Program-made: the position numbers and the translations under genes | Shown: piece by piece, positions 1 to 11,894 of the stretch | How positions within the stretch are numbered: the stretch's first letter is position 1 | How the letters are laid out: every line of letters starts with the position of its first letter | Notes under the pieces: generated by a model | What the model saw: the letters and a program-made list of their open reading frames with translations, nothing else | Databases searched by the model: none | What the model was told of the DNA's origin: nothing | DNA from: Congeria kusceri | Taxonomy: Eukaryota; Mollusca; Bivalvia; Myida; Dreissenidae | Length of the DNA stretch: 64,000 nucleotides | Assembly (NCBI GenBank): GCA_027627225.1 | Contig: CM051033.1 | Location: 8,567,501 to 8,631,500, forward strand | Direction: 5' to 3'

Positions 1-3000
1 GTACATTCCTTCACTTCAGCCTTCCTTACATTTGTACATTGATATTCAGCTAGCGTGTACATTCCTTCACTTCAGCCTTCCTTACATTTGTACATTGATA
101 TTCAGTTAGTGTGTACATTCCTTCACTTCATCCTCCTTTACATTTGAACATTGATATTCAGCTAGCGTGTACATTCCTTCACTTCAGCCTTCCTTACATT
201 TGTACATTGATATTCAGCTAGCATGTACATTCCTTCACTTCAGCCTTCCTTACATTTGTACATTGATATTCAGCTAGCGTGTACATTCCTTCACTTCAGC
301 CTTCCTTACATTTGTACATTGATATTCAGCTAGCGTGTACATTCCTTCACTTCAGCCTTCCTTACATTTGTACATTGATATTCAGCTAGCGTGTACATTC
401 CTTCACTTCAGCCTTCCTTACATTTGTGCATTGATATTCAGCTAGTGTGTACATTCCTTCACTTCAGCCTTCCTTACATTTGTACATTGATATTCAGTTA
501 GTGTGTACATTCCTTCACTTCATCCTTCCTTACATTTGTACATTGATATTCAGCTAGAGTGTACATTCCTTCACTTCATCCTTCCTTACATTTGTACATT
601 GATATTCAGCTAGTGTGTACATTACTTCACTTCAGACTGCCTTACATTTGTACATTGATATTCAGCTAGTGTGTATATTCCTTCACTTCAGCCTTCCTTA
701 CATTTGAACATTGATATTCAGCTAGTGTGTACATTCCTTCACTTCATCCTTCCTTACATTTGTACATTGATATTCAGCTAGTGTGTACATTCCTTCACTT
801 CAGTTTCCTTACATTTGTACATTGATATTCAGCTAGTGTGTACATTCCTTCACTTCAGCCTCCCTTACATTTTGAACATTGATATTCAGCTAGTGTGTAC
901 ATTCCTTCACTTCAGACTGCCTTACATTTGTACATTGATATTCAGCTAGTGTGTACATTCCTTCACTTCAGACTGCCTTACATTTGTACATTGATATTCA
1001 GCTAGTGTGTACATTCCTTCACTTCAGCCTTCTTTACATTTGAACATTGATATTCAGCTAGTGTGTACATTCCTTCACTTCAGCCTTCCTTACATTTGAA
1101 CATTGATATTCAGCTAGTGTGTACATTCCTTCACTTCAGCCTTCCTTACATTTGTACATTGATATTCAGCTAGTGTGTACATTCCTTCACTTCAGGTTTC
1201 CTTACATTTGTACATTGATATTCAGCTAGTGTGTACATTCCTTCACTTCTGCCTCCCTTACATTTGTACATTGATATTCAGCTAGTGTGTACATTCCTTC
1301 ACTTCAGCCTCCCTTACATTTGTACATTGATTTTCAGCTAGTGTGTACATTCCTTCACTTCAGCCTTCCTGTCATTTGTACATTGATATTCAGTTAGTGT
1401 GTACATTCCTTCACTTCATCCTCCCTTACATTTGAACATTGATATTCAGCTAGCGTGTACATTCCTTCACTTCAGCAATCCTTACATTTGTACATTGATA
1501 TTCAACTAGCGTGTACATTCCTTCACTTCAGCCTCCCTTACATTTGTACATTGATATGCAGCTAGTGTGTACATTCCTTCACTTCAGCCTTCCTTACATT
1601 TGTACATTGATATTCAGCTAGAGTGTACATTCCTTCACTTCAGCCTTCCTGTCATTTGTACATTGATATTCAGCTAGTGTGTACATTCCTTCACTTCAGC
1701 CTTCCTTACATTTGTACATTGATATTCAGCTAGCGTGTACATTCCTTCACTTCAGCCTTCCTTACATTTGTACATTGATATTCAGCTAGCGTGTACATTC
1801 CTTCACTTCAGCCTTCCTTTCATTTGAACATTGATATTCAGCTAGTGTGTACATTCCTTCACTTCAGCCTTCCTTACATTTGTACATTGATATTCAGTTA
1901 GTGTGTACATTCCTTCACTTCATCCTTCCTTACATTTGTACATTGATATTCAGCTAGAGTGTACATTCCTTCACTTCATCCTTCCTTACATTTGTACATT
2001 GATATTCAGCTAGTGTGTACATTACTTCACTTCAGACTGCCTTACATTTGTACATTGATATTCAGCTAGTGTGTATATTCCTTCACTTCAGCCTTCCTTA
2101 CATTTGAACATTGATATTCAGCTAGTGTGTACATTCCTTCACTTCATCCTTCCTTACTTTTGTACATTGATATTCAGCTAGTGTGTACATTCCTTCACTT
2201 CAGGTTTCCTTACATTTGTACATTGATATTCAGCTAGTGTGTACATTCCTTCACTTCAGCCTCCCTTACATTTGAACATTGATATTCAGCTAGTGTGTAC
2301 ATTCCTTCACTTCAGACTGCCTTACATTTGTACATTGATATTCAGCTAGTGTGTACATTCCTTCACTTCAGACTGCCTTACATTTGTACATTGATATTCA
2401 GCTAGTGTGTACATTCCTTCACTTCAGCCTTCTTTACATTTGAACATTGATATTCAGCTAGTGTGTACATTCCTTCACTTCAGCCTTCCTTACATTTGAA
2501 CATTGATATTCAGCTAGTGTGTACATTCCTTCACTTCAGCCTTCCTTACATTTGTACATTGATATTCAGCTAGTGTGTACATTCCTTCACTTCAGGTTTC
2601 CTTACATTTGTACATTGATATTCAGCTAGTGTGTACATTCCTTCACTTCTGCCTCCCTTACATTTGTACATTGATATTCAGCTAGTGTGTACATTCCTTC
2701 ACTTCAGCCTTCCTTACATTTGTACATTGATTTTCAGCTAGTGTGTACATTCCTTCACTTCATCCTTCCTTACATTTGAACATTGATATTCAGCTAGTGC
2801 GTACATTCCTGCACTTCAGGTTTCCTTACATTTGCACATTGATATTCAGCTAGTGTGCATATTCCTTCACTTCAGCCTTCCTTACATTTGTACATTGATT
2901 TTCAGCTAGTGTGTATATTCCTTCACTTCAGACTGCCTTACATTTGTACATTGATATTCAGCTAGAGTGTACATTCCTTCACTTCATCCTTCCTTACATT

Positions 3001-5012
3001 TGTACATTGATATTCAGCTAGAGTGTACATTCCTTCACTTCATCCTTCCTTACATTTGTACATTGATATTCAGCTAGAGTGTACATTCCTTCACTTCATC
3101 CTTCCTTACATTGTACATTGATATTCAGCTAGTGTGTGTTTTCCTTCACTTCAGGTTTCCTTACATTTGTACATTGATATTCAGCTAGAGTGTACATTCC
3201 TTCACTTCATCCTTCCTTACATTTGTACATTGATATTCAGCTAGTGTGTATATTCCTTCACTTCAGACTGCCTTACATTTGTACATTGATATTCAGCTAG
3301 AGTGTACATTCCTTCACTTCATCCTTCCTTACATTTGTACATTGATATTCAGCTAGAGTGTACATTCCTTCACTTCATCCTTCCTTACATTTGTACATTG
3401 ATATTCAGCTAGTGTGTACATTCCTTCCCTTCAGCCTTCCTTACATTTGTACATTGATATTCAGCTAGTGTGTACATTCCTTCACTTCAGGCTGCCTAAC
3501 ATTTGTACATTGATATTCAGCTAGCATGTACATTCCTTCACTTCAGCCTTCCTTACATTTGTACATTGATATTCAGCTAGTGTGTTCATTCCTTCACTTC
3601 ATCCTTCCTTACATTTGTACATTGATATTCAGCTAGTGTGTACATTCCTTCACTTCAGGTTTCCTTACATTTGAACATTGATATTCAGCTAGTGTGTGCA
3701 TTCCTTCACTTCATCCTTCCTTACATTTGTATATTGATATTCAGCTAGTGTGTATATTCCTTCACTTCAGACTGCCTTACATTTGTACATTGATATTCAG
3801 CTAGAGTGTACATTCCTTCACTTCATCCTTTTTTACATTTGTACATTGATATTCAGCTAGAATGTACATTCCTTCACTTCATCCTTCCTTACATTTGTAC
3901 ATTGATATTCAGCTAGTGTGTACATTCCTTCACTTCAGCCTTCCTTACATTTGTACATTGATATTCAGCTAGTGTGTACATTCCTTCACTTCAGGCTGCC
4001 TAACATTTGTACATTGATATTCAGCTAGCATGTACATTCCTTCACTTCAGCCTTCCTTACATTTGTACATTGATATTCAGCTAGTGTGTACATTCCTTCA
4101 CTTCATCCTTCCTTACATTTGTACATTGATATTCAGCTAGTGTGTACATTCCTTCACTTCAGGTTTCCTTACATTTGAACATTGATATTCAGCTAGTGTG
4201 TGCATTCCTTCACTTCATCCTTCCTTACATTTGTACATTGATATTCAGCTCGAGTGTACATTCCTTCACTTCATCCTCCCTTACATTTGTACATTGATAT
4301 CAGCTAGAGTGTACATTCCTTCACTTCATCCTTCCTTACATTTGTACATTGATATTCAGCTAGAGTGTACATTCCTTCACTTCATCCTTCCTTACATTTG
4401 TACATTGATATTCAGCTAGTGTGTACATTCCTTCACTTCATCCTTCCTTACATTTGTACATTGATATTCAGCTAGTGTGTATATTCCTTCATTTCAGCCT
4501 TCCTTACATTTGTACATTGATATTCAGCTAGTGTGTATATTCCTTCACTTCAGCCTTCCTTACATTTGTACATTGATATTCAGCTAGTGTGTATATTCCT
4601 TCACTTCATCCTTCCTTACATTTGTACATTGATATTCAGCTAGTGTGTATATTCCTTCACTTCAGCCTTCCTTACATTTGTACATTGATATTCAGCTAGT
4701 GTGTATATTCCTTCACTTCAGACTGCCTTACATTTGTACATTGATATTCAGCTAGCATGTACATTCCTTCACTTCAGCCTTCCTTACATTTGTACATTGA
4801 TATTCAGCTAGTGTGTACATTCCTTCACTTCATCCTTCCTTACATTTGTACATTGATATTCAGCTAGTGTGTACATTCCTTCACTTCAGGTTTCCTTACA
4901 TTTGAACATTGATATTCAGCTAGTGTGTGCATTCCTTCACTTCATCCTTCCTTACATTTGTACATTGATATTCAGCTCGAGTGTACAATCCTTCACTTCA
5001 TCCTCGCTTACA
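1..5012. repeat. 56-bp satellite array, about 89 copies
   Basis: The unit begins GTACATTCCTTCACTTCAGC and ends near GATATTCAGCTAGYGT; it repeats every 56 bp from the window edge to about 5012, so the array continues to the left. Monomers differ at a few fixed sites (GCCTTCC, ATCCTTCC, GACTGCC or GGTTTCC variants). Shared variants recur at 1400 bp (25 units), 504 bp (9 units) and about 728 bp (13 units), showing block duplications. Open frames inside it are artefacts: 56 is not a multiple of three, so peptides repeat only every three units. Confidence 0.97.
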
Positions 5013-5020
5013 TTTTTAGT

Positions 5021-5213
5021 TTAAACCTATTTATTTTAGCTCGATTGCATCGAAAGCCTTAGGCTTATAGAGACACTCTCGAGTCCGTTTCCTGGGTAGA
5101 ACCAGTACTTGGTGTCTTCGGGGGAGACACTGAGAACGCTCCCAGAGTGGGGATCGAACCCGGGACCTCCCGATCGCTAGGCGGACACCATATCCACTAC
5201 GCCACCGCCATCT
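5021..5213 (-). mobile_element. tRNA-derived SINE (family 1)
   Basis: Read on the minus strand this has a tRNA-like head with box A (GGCGTAGTGG) and box B (GGTTCGATCCC). It is followed by a body carrying AAGTACTGGTTC and GGAAACGGACTCGAG, and ends with an ATAAATAGG-type tail. The same body is seen at 5940-6113. It abuts the end of the 56-bp satellite. Confidence 0.85.
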
Positions 5214-5299
5214 ATGTGTAATCCGTTGATTTCTGTTTAGAAAATAGTACAATATGAAACATCTTAGCAATATTTACTAGTTAAAACCATTAATATTAA

Positions 5300-5640
5300 A
5301 AAGAGGTATATATGAAACAGCCAGAGACTTAAGGAATTTTATGAATTTAAGAAATTTACTTACGGAGCTTTGTGAATAAGGGCCCTGGTCACGTAGTCAC
5401 AACCTTCCTTAAGGAAAACTGAATTTCTTGAATCATAAAATATCTCAAGTCTGCGGCTGTTTCATGTATAGGTCTTTTTACGTTATAATATTTTTTAAAT
5501 TTCGCACACGTTTAGTATTTCACCCTTTTGTAAACGAAGTGCTAGTATTGGACTTCACATAGAACATTTCTTCTGAAATCTTCACTTAAGTGCATCTCAA
5601 GTTAAGATTTCCCTTAAGGACTTTGTGAAATCCGGCCCTG
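5300..5640. mobile_element. Degenerate MITE copies (GGGCCC-ATATCCACAAAGC family)
   Basis: One partial copy (about 5318-5390) and one fuller copy (about 5381-5640) of the inverted-repeat element seen intact at 35519-35794. The shared ends read like GCTTTGTGAATAAGGGCCCTGG, and the inner parts contain TTAAG-rich inverted segments. The copies are joined end to end and also to the copy at 5639-5898, so this is a nested or tandem cluster. Confidence 0.6.
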
Positions 5641-5898
5641 GAGTCATATCCACAGAGCACCTAAGGAGAATCTTAACTTAAGTCAGATTTAAATGAAAAA
5701 ATTCAAATAATATTTTGCTTGTGAAAATCAGTATTTTATATTTGAAATTTGGTGAAATAAAAAGCATCTGTTAATTTTTTACCGGATTACAACCATTTCA
5801 GACAAAAATAAACTTTAAATGAATGAGACACAGATTGTTATTATTGTGAGAAATGTACCTAAGTTTTACCTAAGGAGCTTTGTGGATATGGGCCCTGT
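5639..5898 (-). mobile_element. MITE, about 260 bp, reverse orientation
   Basis: This is the reverse complement of the element at 35519-35794. It starts GGAGTCATATCCACAGAGC and ends GCTTTGTGGATATGGGCCC, giving imperfect terminal inverted repeats, and it shares an AT-rich interior. No coding capacity is seen; the 92-codon frame across its right end is a chance frame. Confidence 0.75.
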
Positions 5899-5939
5899 TC
5901 TACACTGGTTTATTCTGCATAAAACTGCAATTAAACATT

Positions 5940-6113
5940 TATTGTGTACATGTAGCAGGCATAACATGGTCGCATCGGTAGGTCGTGAGTTCGATCCCTA
6001 CACCGGGAGCGTTCGAAGGCTCTTTCTCATAAGACAACAAGTACTGGTTCTTCCCAGGAAACGGACTCGAGTGTTTCTATCAGCTTATGGCTTTTGAGCT
6101 ACAATAAATCGGT
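5940..6113 (+). mobile_element. tRNA-derived SINE (family 1), plus strand
   Basis: A degenerate tRNA-like head contains box B (GAGTTCGATCCCTACACC). It is followed by the family 1 body (AAGTACTGGTTCTTCCCAGG, then AAACGGACTCGAG) and a tail ending CTACAATAAATCGG. It shows the same organisation as 5021-5213 on the opposite strand, so these are two independent insertions. Confidence 0.8.
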
Positions 6114-7088
6114 TTAAACTATACTAACATGTTCTCTATGATGCAACACCAACATCTTAAGTCGCCACCAACACCAAAACATTCAGCTAGAGCGTACAAT
6201 GTTTCATCCCAACTGTCGATATTGTATACATTGACGCATTGCCCTGAGGGCTAGGGAGATCACAGCGCGGTTTACATGTATGTTGTACTAACTTCCGCGA
6301 GGATCAAGATTTGAACATCGTGTTAACAAGGGAGAGAATTGTTGAAATGTATTATGTCTTGGTGCGTCTTGACATGCGTTTGCATTTACGATATCCCGTT
6401 CACATCAGCGTTTTATAGGAAATCAAGTACTAAGTACGATACTAGCCCCAGGCGGTTACGAATATCAATGTATGCATATGCATGTGCAAAATGATTAGAC
6501 TCGCATAGTCCGATAACCAATTTGTGATATCAGTTAACAAGTTTGAATAGAAATGGAAAGGTATGGCATTTCGTATATTCACTGAGTCACTTTTACATTA
6601 ACGTTGTGATCAGTTTTCAGCAGTTTAACACAATACACATGTACCGTATTTTGAGAGCTGATTTTAATCGGTCTCGGGTTTTCTTTCGAAGCACACAGAA
6701 AAGCTGGAAAATCAGACATAATATATTTTTAATGGTTCAGCACACAGTTATATCGTATGTTTAGTATTCTGTTATTTTGTACCATTTATTTAGGTCTACT
6801 TCTGAACAATATCGCAGATGTAAATGCATTTACTGTTCGTTGTAAATATATTCTAAATGTACATGTAAGTGACGTCGTCTGCTGTTCCCAGTCGTTTGAT
6901 ACTGTGACTGTTTTAATGATGTTATGGAAACGCACATTCGTATATTAAAAGCATATGTCGTAATAAAGATATGAAAACTACTTAATTGTTGTATTTCCCT
7001 ATGGCATGATGCTATTAGAAGTGATTTCACAACAAAACATGTAGTACATGTACAAGTTTATAATTGTAAATGAATCAAGTACACAGAA
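6114..7088. other. No gene seen
   Basis: AT-rich sequence. The short frames here (60-73 codons on both strands) have no recognisable domain, signal peptide or splice context, and I treat them as chance. Confidence 0.5.
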
Positions 7089-7093
7089 GCCCT

Positions 7094-7452
7094 CAGGGGC
7101 GTAGCTTGGGTTAAATAAATGTATAGGCACAATAGGCGGAATCTACACAATGACGCTGTAAGCGGTAATTGGGGCCAGAAGAGTTATATTCGTATGTGGC
7201 TACGAACAACTAACTTCAGCTAAGCCCCGATTCTACAAAATAATTGTAAAATAAGTGTGTGTTTCATGAACTTTGTTTCATATTGACGTAATCAACTCGT
7301 TAAACAATGAAGTATCAACACAGCCAAGAAAGATCCCCTCAACCCCATCCCCCCTCTTGTTTTTATTGCATTTTTGGCATATTTTTTTTTTTTCATCTCT
7401 GGAAAAATGTATAGGCACGTGCCTTTAGTGCCTAAAGGAAGCTACGGCCCTG
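7094..7452. mobile_element. hAT-like MITE, 359 bp
   Basis: The left end CAGGGGCGTAGCTT and right end AAGCTACGGCCCTG are inverted repeats. The subterminal ATGTATAGGCAC occurs near both ends in the same orientation. The element is flanked on both sides by GCCCT (7089-7093 and 7453-7457), a possible target duplication, although hAT elements normally make 8 bp. There is no transposase frame. Confidence 0.7.
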
Positions 7453-7572
7453 GCCCTATCCGGCTTTAGAGGCGGCGGAGCGGCGCACACCCTCTTTAAC
7501 ATGTCAATATTGATTTCAATGGTAGTTAGTACTTTCTGGTTTTCAACCCTCGATTTAATTTTAAACATTTAA

Positions 7573-7725
7573 GAAATAATCTTCGACTTAGTGTTGTTTA
7601 TCGGCTAATAGATCTAAACAAAGATTTAGAGTCGTTGCCGTAGGAATTAAACCACGAGGGCGTTAGCTAGAACGACAAATCGTTGTGTATATCCTGATAA
7701 ACAACGCTAAATCGAAGATTATTTC
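7573..7725. repeat. Foldback element, about 153 bp
   Basis: The arms GAAATAATCTTCGAYTTAGY at 7573 and their reverse complement ending at 7725 form about 32 bp of near-perfect inverted repeat, continuing into GTTGTTTATC. The element would fold into a hairpin with an approximately 90-bp loop. Confidence 0.8.
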
Positions 7726-8035
7726 GATTGTAACGTGATTTTTCAAATATTTTTTAGCAATTACCATGCCAACTAAATTTTACCACACACCTATCTTCCC
7801 GCTCGAACGCATTAACGCTATTACGTGCTCTTCAATCAAATTTAATATACTAAATACGTTATATGGTGTTATTTTTTAATTTGTTCCTTTTTGGCGATAT
7901 CGTATCTTTTCGATGTCTATCCCAACGTGTAAGAGACTGAGACTGAGACCAAAAGCAGTGTGCTGGCTGCCTTTTCTAGTTGCTGAATATTCCAAAAATT
8001 ACAAGCTATTGTCATTTGATCGGCATTTGCGTTGG

Positions 8036-8560
8036 ATTTTCGTTTTACGTCCACTTTTCTTGAAAACTATTTGACCTTCAGCTTTCACAATTGGTATACT
8101 TCAACATGTTGAGAGGAGTGTGTATGACAAGAACCATTACTCTGTCGTGGATTTTGATTAAACGATAGCCATTTTTCAACTTAGATTTTTGTTAAGTTTT
8201 TCGTTTAGGTCATTATTTTTATTGAAACCTGCTTGAATAACAACTTTTAAACTTGGTACACTTATTCGGCATGGTGTGATACGTCTGTAGGACAAGAATC
8301 ACAAATCTGTCATGGATTTTGATTGAATTATGGACCTAAAACATTCATATTTCTTAGTTAAGTTTTTCGTTTAGGTCCACTTTCATTGAAAGCAACTGAA
8401 TCATTAGGGTGAACACATAGTATACATATGCAGTACGATGAGACGAGTGTGCAGGTCAAACACTTTTAACTATTTTTAATGTCCCTTTTTTGTCTTGAGT
8501 TTTTCGTTTCGGTACACTTTTCTTAAAATGTATTAGAACAAAAGCATTAGAATACTTTTT
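8036..8560. repeat. Diverged tandem repeat, period about 165 bp
   Basis: The motif CGTTTWGGTCCACTTTTCTTGAAA recurs at about 8040, 8203, 8368 and 8505. Each is followed by a similar stretch (AAYTTGGTACACTT, GACAAGAA, CTGTCRTGGATTTTGATT). The copies are strongly diverged and the last is shortened. Confidence 0.75.
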
Positions 8561-8724
8561 ACTGATTATTAAAATTTCGAGCTTATGTCGTCACGTGATC
8601 TTAGGATGTTAATCAGACGAGAGGTAGCATCAGCAGGCGTTGCCTTGTTTCAAATCCCAAAATGGCTCGTGATGACGCATGTCCAAAACTGGTTCACTGA
8701 ATCTATGCATCTATCAATATTTTC

Positions 8725-9811
8725 CCCAGGGACGTGGGCGGTGGGCACTTACTTAAGACACGCCGATTGGAATTATTCCGGGTCCCGGGACTTTGGTCGG
8801 ATTTTAGATCACGTTAATATTGGGGAATTTAGACGCCGTTTTTTTGCACACAACTTAAAGATGGCGGACGCGTTTACACCAAGCATCTCCCACTGTGGGG
8901 ATTTAGCAAAAATGCTTGGCTCTAAGGTTGGAATTAACCCCCCTCCCCCGAAAAAACTAAATAATTAAATTCCCCTGGGTGAGCCCGCCGCCCCCACCCC
9001 CTGCGAGAAAATATTGATAGGTGCACTACTTTGCTTAAATCATTCAGTAAAGACTGAACAAAACTATTGTTTAACATTTTAATAACAACAATTAAAGTAT
9101 GTACATCTTTAATTTTCTACATTTCTACATGATTGGAAACATTTTTTACCGCACAGAAAACAAGTTACACAAAGACACTGCATGGAAAACAATGTTTTGA
9201 CAACACTTCCATCTAAAGAAATACCTTAGAAATATTTTAAGACATCTTTTACTACTATAACGACTATTCGAAAACATTTTTGTAACACATTAATCATGAA
9301 TGTTTGGAAATAAAACTTCATTTCAATCTATATAATCAGGCATGCATGCTACAAAACATGATGCATACATAAATGCACAATCATTGCATCTTGCAAAATA
9401 CAATAATTATTTTTATTTAAAGGGATTATTGTTATGTCAACGAACAATTGGCTTCCTATTGGACTATAAATTATCGTATGTGATAGTACTGCGCTATACT
9501 AGGCCATGTGCATTAAATAAATAAAACATAATGACAGTCGACAGCGCTTTAATCAACTGCGCTATCATGCTAGGTAACGAATCGTGTGCAAACTATGGTT
9601 ATATAAAATGCTCCCAATTCTAACGTCAAAATGTAAACAGGAAAAGGGCCAAACAAACAAGACCCATATTATAAATCGATTTTTATCTCAGAATGCGTAA
9701 ACTCTATTCACATAATATATACCCTGTTTTAACCGTTATTATATGCCGGTATTAATATCTTAATTTCAGATTTTTTAAAGAAATTCCCCCCTTGGGGCCC
9801 TTTTCGATGAC
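8725..9811. repeat. Interspersed repeat about 1 kb, copy A
   Basis: This matches 20655-21640 in the same orientation through blocks such as GACTTTGGTCGGA, AGCATCTCCCACTG, ATTTAGCAAA/CTTGGCTCT, CAACGAACAATTGG and TTTCAGATTTKTT. The 127-codon frame at 8585-8968 crosses this repeat and is not supported as a gene. Copy A is interrupted at its right end by the MITE at 9812-9978. Confidence 0.75.
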
Positions 9812-9978
9812 ATATCGTCACCTTAGAGCAAGAACTGATTATCTGCAATTTTCTAATTTTACAGGAGATGCTAAAAACTGAATATTGTTTTCAAAAATTT
9901 ACTGTTTTCCATATACATTGTATTTTATTAAATGTGAAAATGTGCACTTAATCAGTTCTTGCTCTAAGGTGACGATAT
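9812..9978. mobile_element. MITE, 167 bp, with about 30-bp perfect inverted ends
   Basis: Both ends carry ATCGTCACCTTAGAGCAAGA and continue to CTGATTA, forming about 30 bp of perfect terminal inverted repeats. Comparison with copy B of the host repeat (21630-21645, which reads GACATAGTGC) shows the empty site; the flanking AT is a probable 2-bp target duplication. No coding capacity. Confidence 0.85.
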
Positions 9979-9999
9979 AGTCCCTTTAAATACGGCCAA

Positions 10000-10175
10000 T
10001 AAAAATAATTGTTGGTTTCCGCTTACGTCTCCAACAAATCTGTGGGGTGGGGGGTTAAAATAAGTTTTTTTCTTTAACCTTTTTTCGCGGCATATTCATC
10101 ACACAGTTAAGATATATTGGACTGCATGTAAAATTTTTTAAAGCCTCCAATCAAAGAAACTGTACCTTACGGTAT
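10000..10175 (+). repeat. Interspersed repeat, inverted partner of 28025-28205
   Basis: Shared blocks with the reverse complement of 28025-28205 include TTGGTTTCCGCTTACRTCTCC, a G run, TTTCTTTAACTTTTT, ACTGCATGTAAAATTTTT and AAACTGTACCTTA. No gene is seen. Confidence 0.7.
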
Positions 10176-10338
10176 GTCATAACCATGAGCGCATGTCTCA
10201 CACAGACTACCGGTAATTTGAAATGTTTGCTAATTACCGAAAAGTCGCATATTAAAGAAAACTGCTTTTTACCGAATGTCAGAATAAGTTAATTATCGAT
10301 AGGCAAAAAACAACATTTCGGTAAGGCGGTACAATAAA

Positions 10339-10354
10339 GGGGGGGGGGGGGGGG
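10339..10354. repeat. Poly-G run (16)
   Basis: Sixteen consecutive G residues. Similar runs occur at 20659-20676 (18 G) and 21602-21617 (16 C). Confidence 0.9.
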
Positions 10355-10977
10355 TCGACACAGCTGAAACCAGCAACTTGTTTACGCCTTACCCTTAAAA
10401 TTAGCACTTTACATAACATCATATTGAGATAATTTAAGTAAATAATTTTTATTTTCAATGTCCATATGTGTAATGTACAAAATCTTCTACAATTAAAATA
10501 CGAGATGAATGTTATATGATGAAAATCGTACTAGTTATTTGTTGTTTTTTTAAATTATACGAAATATATTACTTGGCGTAGACAATTTGCAATAATAATC
10601 TCACTGCATTGTATTCAAAATAATATGAAACCTGTTGTTATAGCTTTGCGACATACACACATACTGCTCTTGAACAAGAACAAGTACATTATTTCTTGGA
10701 AGACAATATGACATTTTAGTTGTTTTTTTGTAAAAAAATGAGGCCGTTTATGGATACTAAAATTAAACTTTTTAATCAAACAAGCTAATACATCAAACGT
10801 TTATAATTATACGGAAAATGTGTTCTTTAGGATATGGCCATTATACAATATTTGACAAGCTCAGACACAAAATCAAACACCAATGTTTTATATGTTGTTG
10901 TTTTATATCAGAGCCGTCAAAAGTATTTCAACAGGGACTGTAATAAATAACATAAGCAAGCTGGACATGCGCAGATA
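10355..10977. other. 3' flank / probable 3' UTR of the Reeler gene
   Basis: AT-rich sequence without frames, lying downstream of the minus-strand stop at 10978. Candidate minus-strand polyadenylation signals are ATTAAA at 10771-10776 and AATAAA at 10448-10453. I cannot tell which is used. Confidence 0.4.
10771..10776 (-). promoter_or_regulatory. Candidate polyadenylation signal ATTAAA
   Basis: The minus strand reads ATTAAA about 200 nt past the Reeler-gene stop codon. It is a common variant signal, and a canonical AATAAA lies farther on at 10448-10453. Confidence 0.3.
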
Positions 10978-11894
10978 TTAACCCGCAAACGATGAGAATG
11001 AACTGAACCCGGTGGTAGCGGCCTGGTTGTTGTTGTTGTTGCTAGGAGTGTCCATCTGAGCGTTGCCAGGGTTAACGAACCCTGTTGGAGACTGGCCCGT
11101 GGTCATACCCTGACCCCCGAAGCCCGCGCCACCCTGGTTTGCGAAACTGTTTTGTCCTGGCATTGTTGATGGAAACTGGGTCGGAATTCCCTGAGCGCCT
11201 TGGCCGCCAAATCCTTGGAACCCGCCTGTCTGAGCGCCGAAAGCCGTCTGTCCGCCGAACTGTTGTTGGCCACCGAATCCCTGCTGCATGCCACCGAACT
11301 GCCCGCCTGGCATTTGACCACCGCGTCCCGGGAAGGCGCCGGAGAACTGAGGCCGCTGCCCGCCGAAGAATCCCCCGGCCTGTGCGCCAAACTGATCCTG
11401 ACCCATAGGCGCTTGTCCGCCGAATCGACCGCCTTGAGCACCGAAGAGACCTCCTTGTCCGAACCGTCCTCCCCCAAACTGACCGCCCTGTGGTCCGAAC
11501 GGCCCAGTCGCCTGACCACCAAACATACCAGACTGACCTCCGGTAAGACCGCCTTGCCAAAACTGACTTTGACCTTGGGTCTCAAAGCCTTGTCCGCCGA
11601 AAGGACCGCGACCAAAAGGTGCCAGCCCGGCGAATGGTGCCTGGCCGCCTGGGAACCCTCCAAATGGATTCTGTGAGTCAAAACCTCCGCCCATACCGGG
11701 TTGCTGACCTCCAAAGGTGGCACCAAATCTCTGACCTTGACCTCCGAACGCCTGACCCCCGAATCCCGGTCTCATACCAGCACCTTGTCCCGCTCCAAAG
11801 CCTCCTTGGTCAAATGCGGCCTGACCTTGACCGAACGTAGTTTGACCTTGACCGAACGTAGGTTGACCTTGCCCGAACGAAGCTTGACCTTGAC
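10978..11894 (-). CDS. Exon 6 of the Reeler gene: FGGQ-rich C-terminal domain
   Basis: Acceptor TTTAAG ends at 11895. The first two bases (GT) complete a Gly codon begun by the final G of exon 5. It encodes residues 606-909, starting with four heptads of the type QGQxxFG, then dense GGQ, FGGQ and GGQFGG motifs, a poly-Asn stretch (NNNNN) and the end TGFSSFSSFAG followed by TAA. There is no cysteine and little charge. Composition is that of a disordered, prion-like or elastomeric sequence. The region is distinctly GC-richer than its surroundings. Overlapping frames on both strands are shadows of this repetitive, codon-biased exon. Confidence 0.85.

Noticed and set aside
4198..4419. 73-codon repetitive frame
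   Set aside because: Lies wholly in the 56-bp satellite; the frame survives by chance over four units.
8585..8968. 127-codon protein
   Set aside because: Crosses an interspersed repeat whose second copy (20.7 kb) is not open in that frame.
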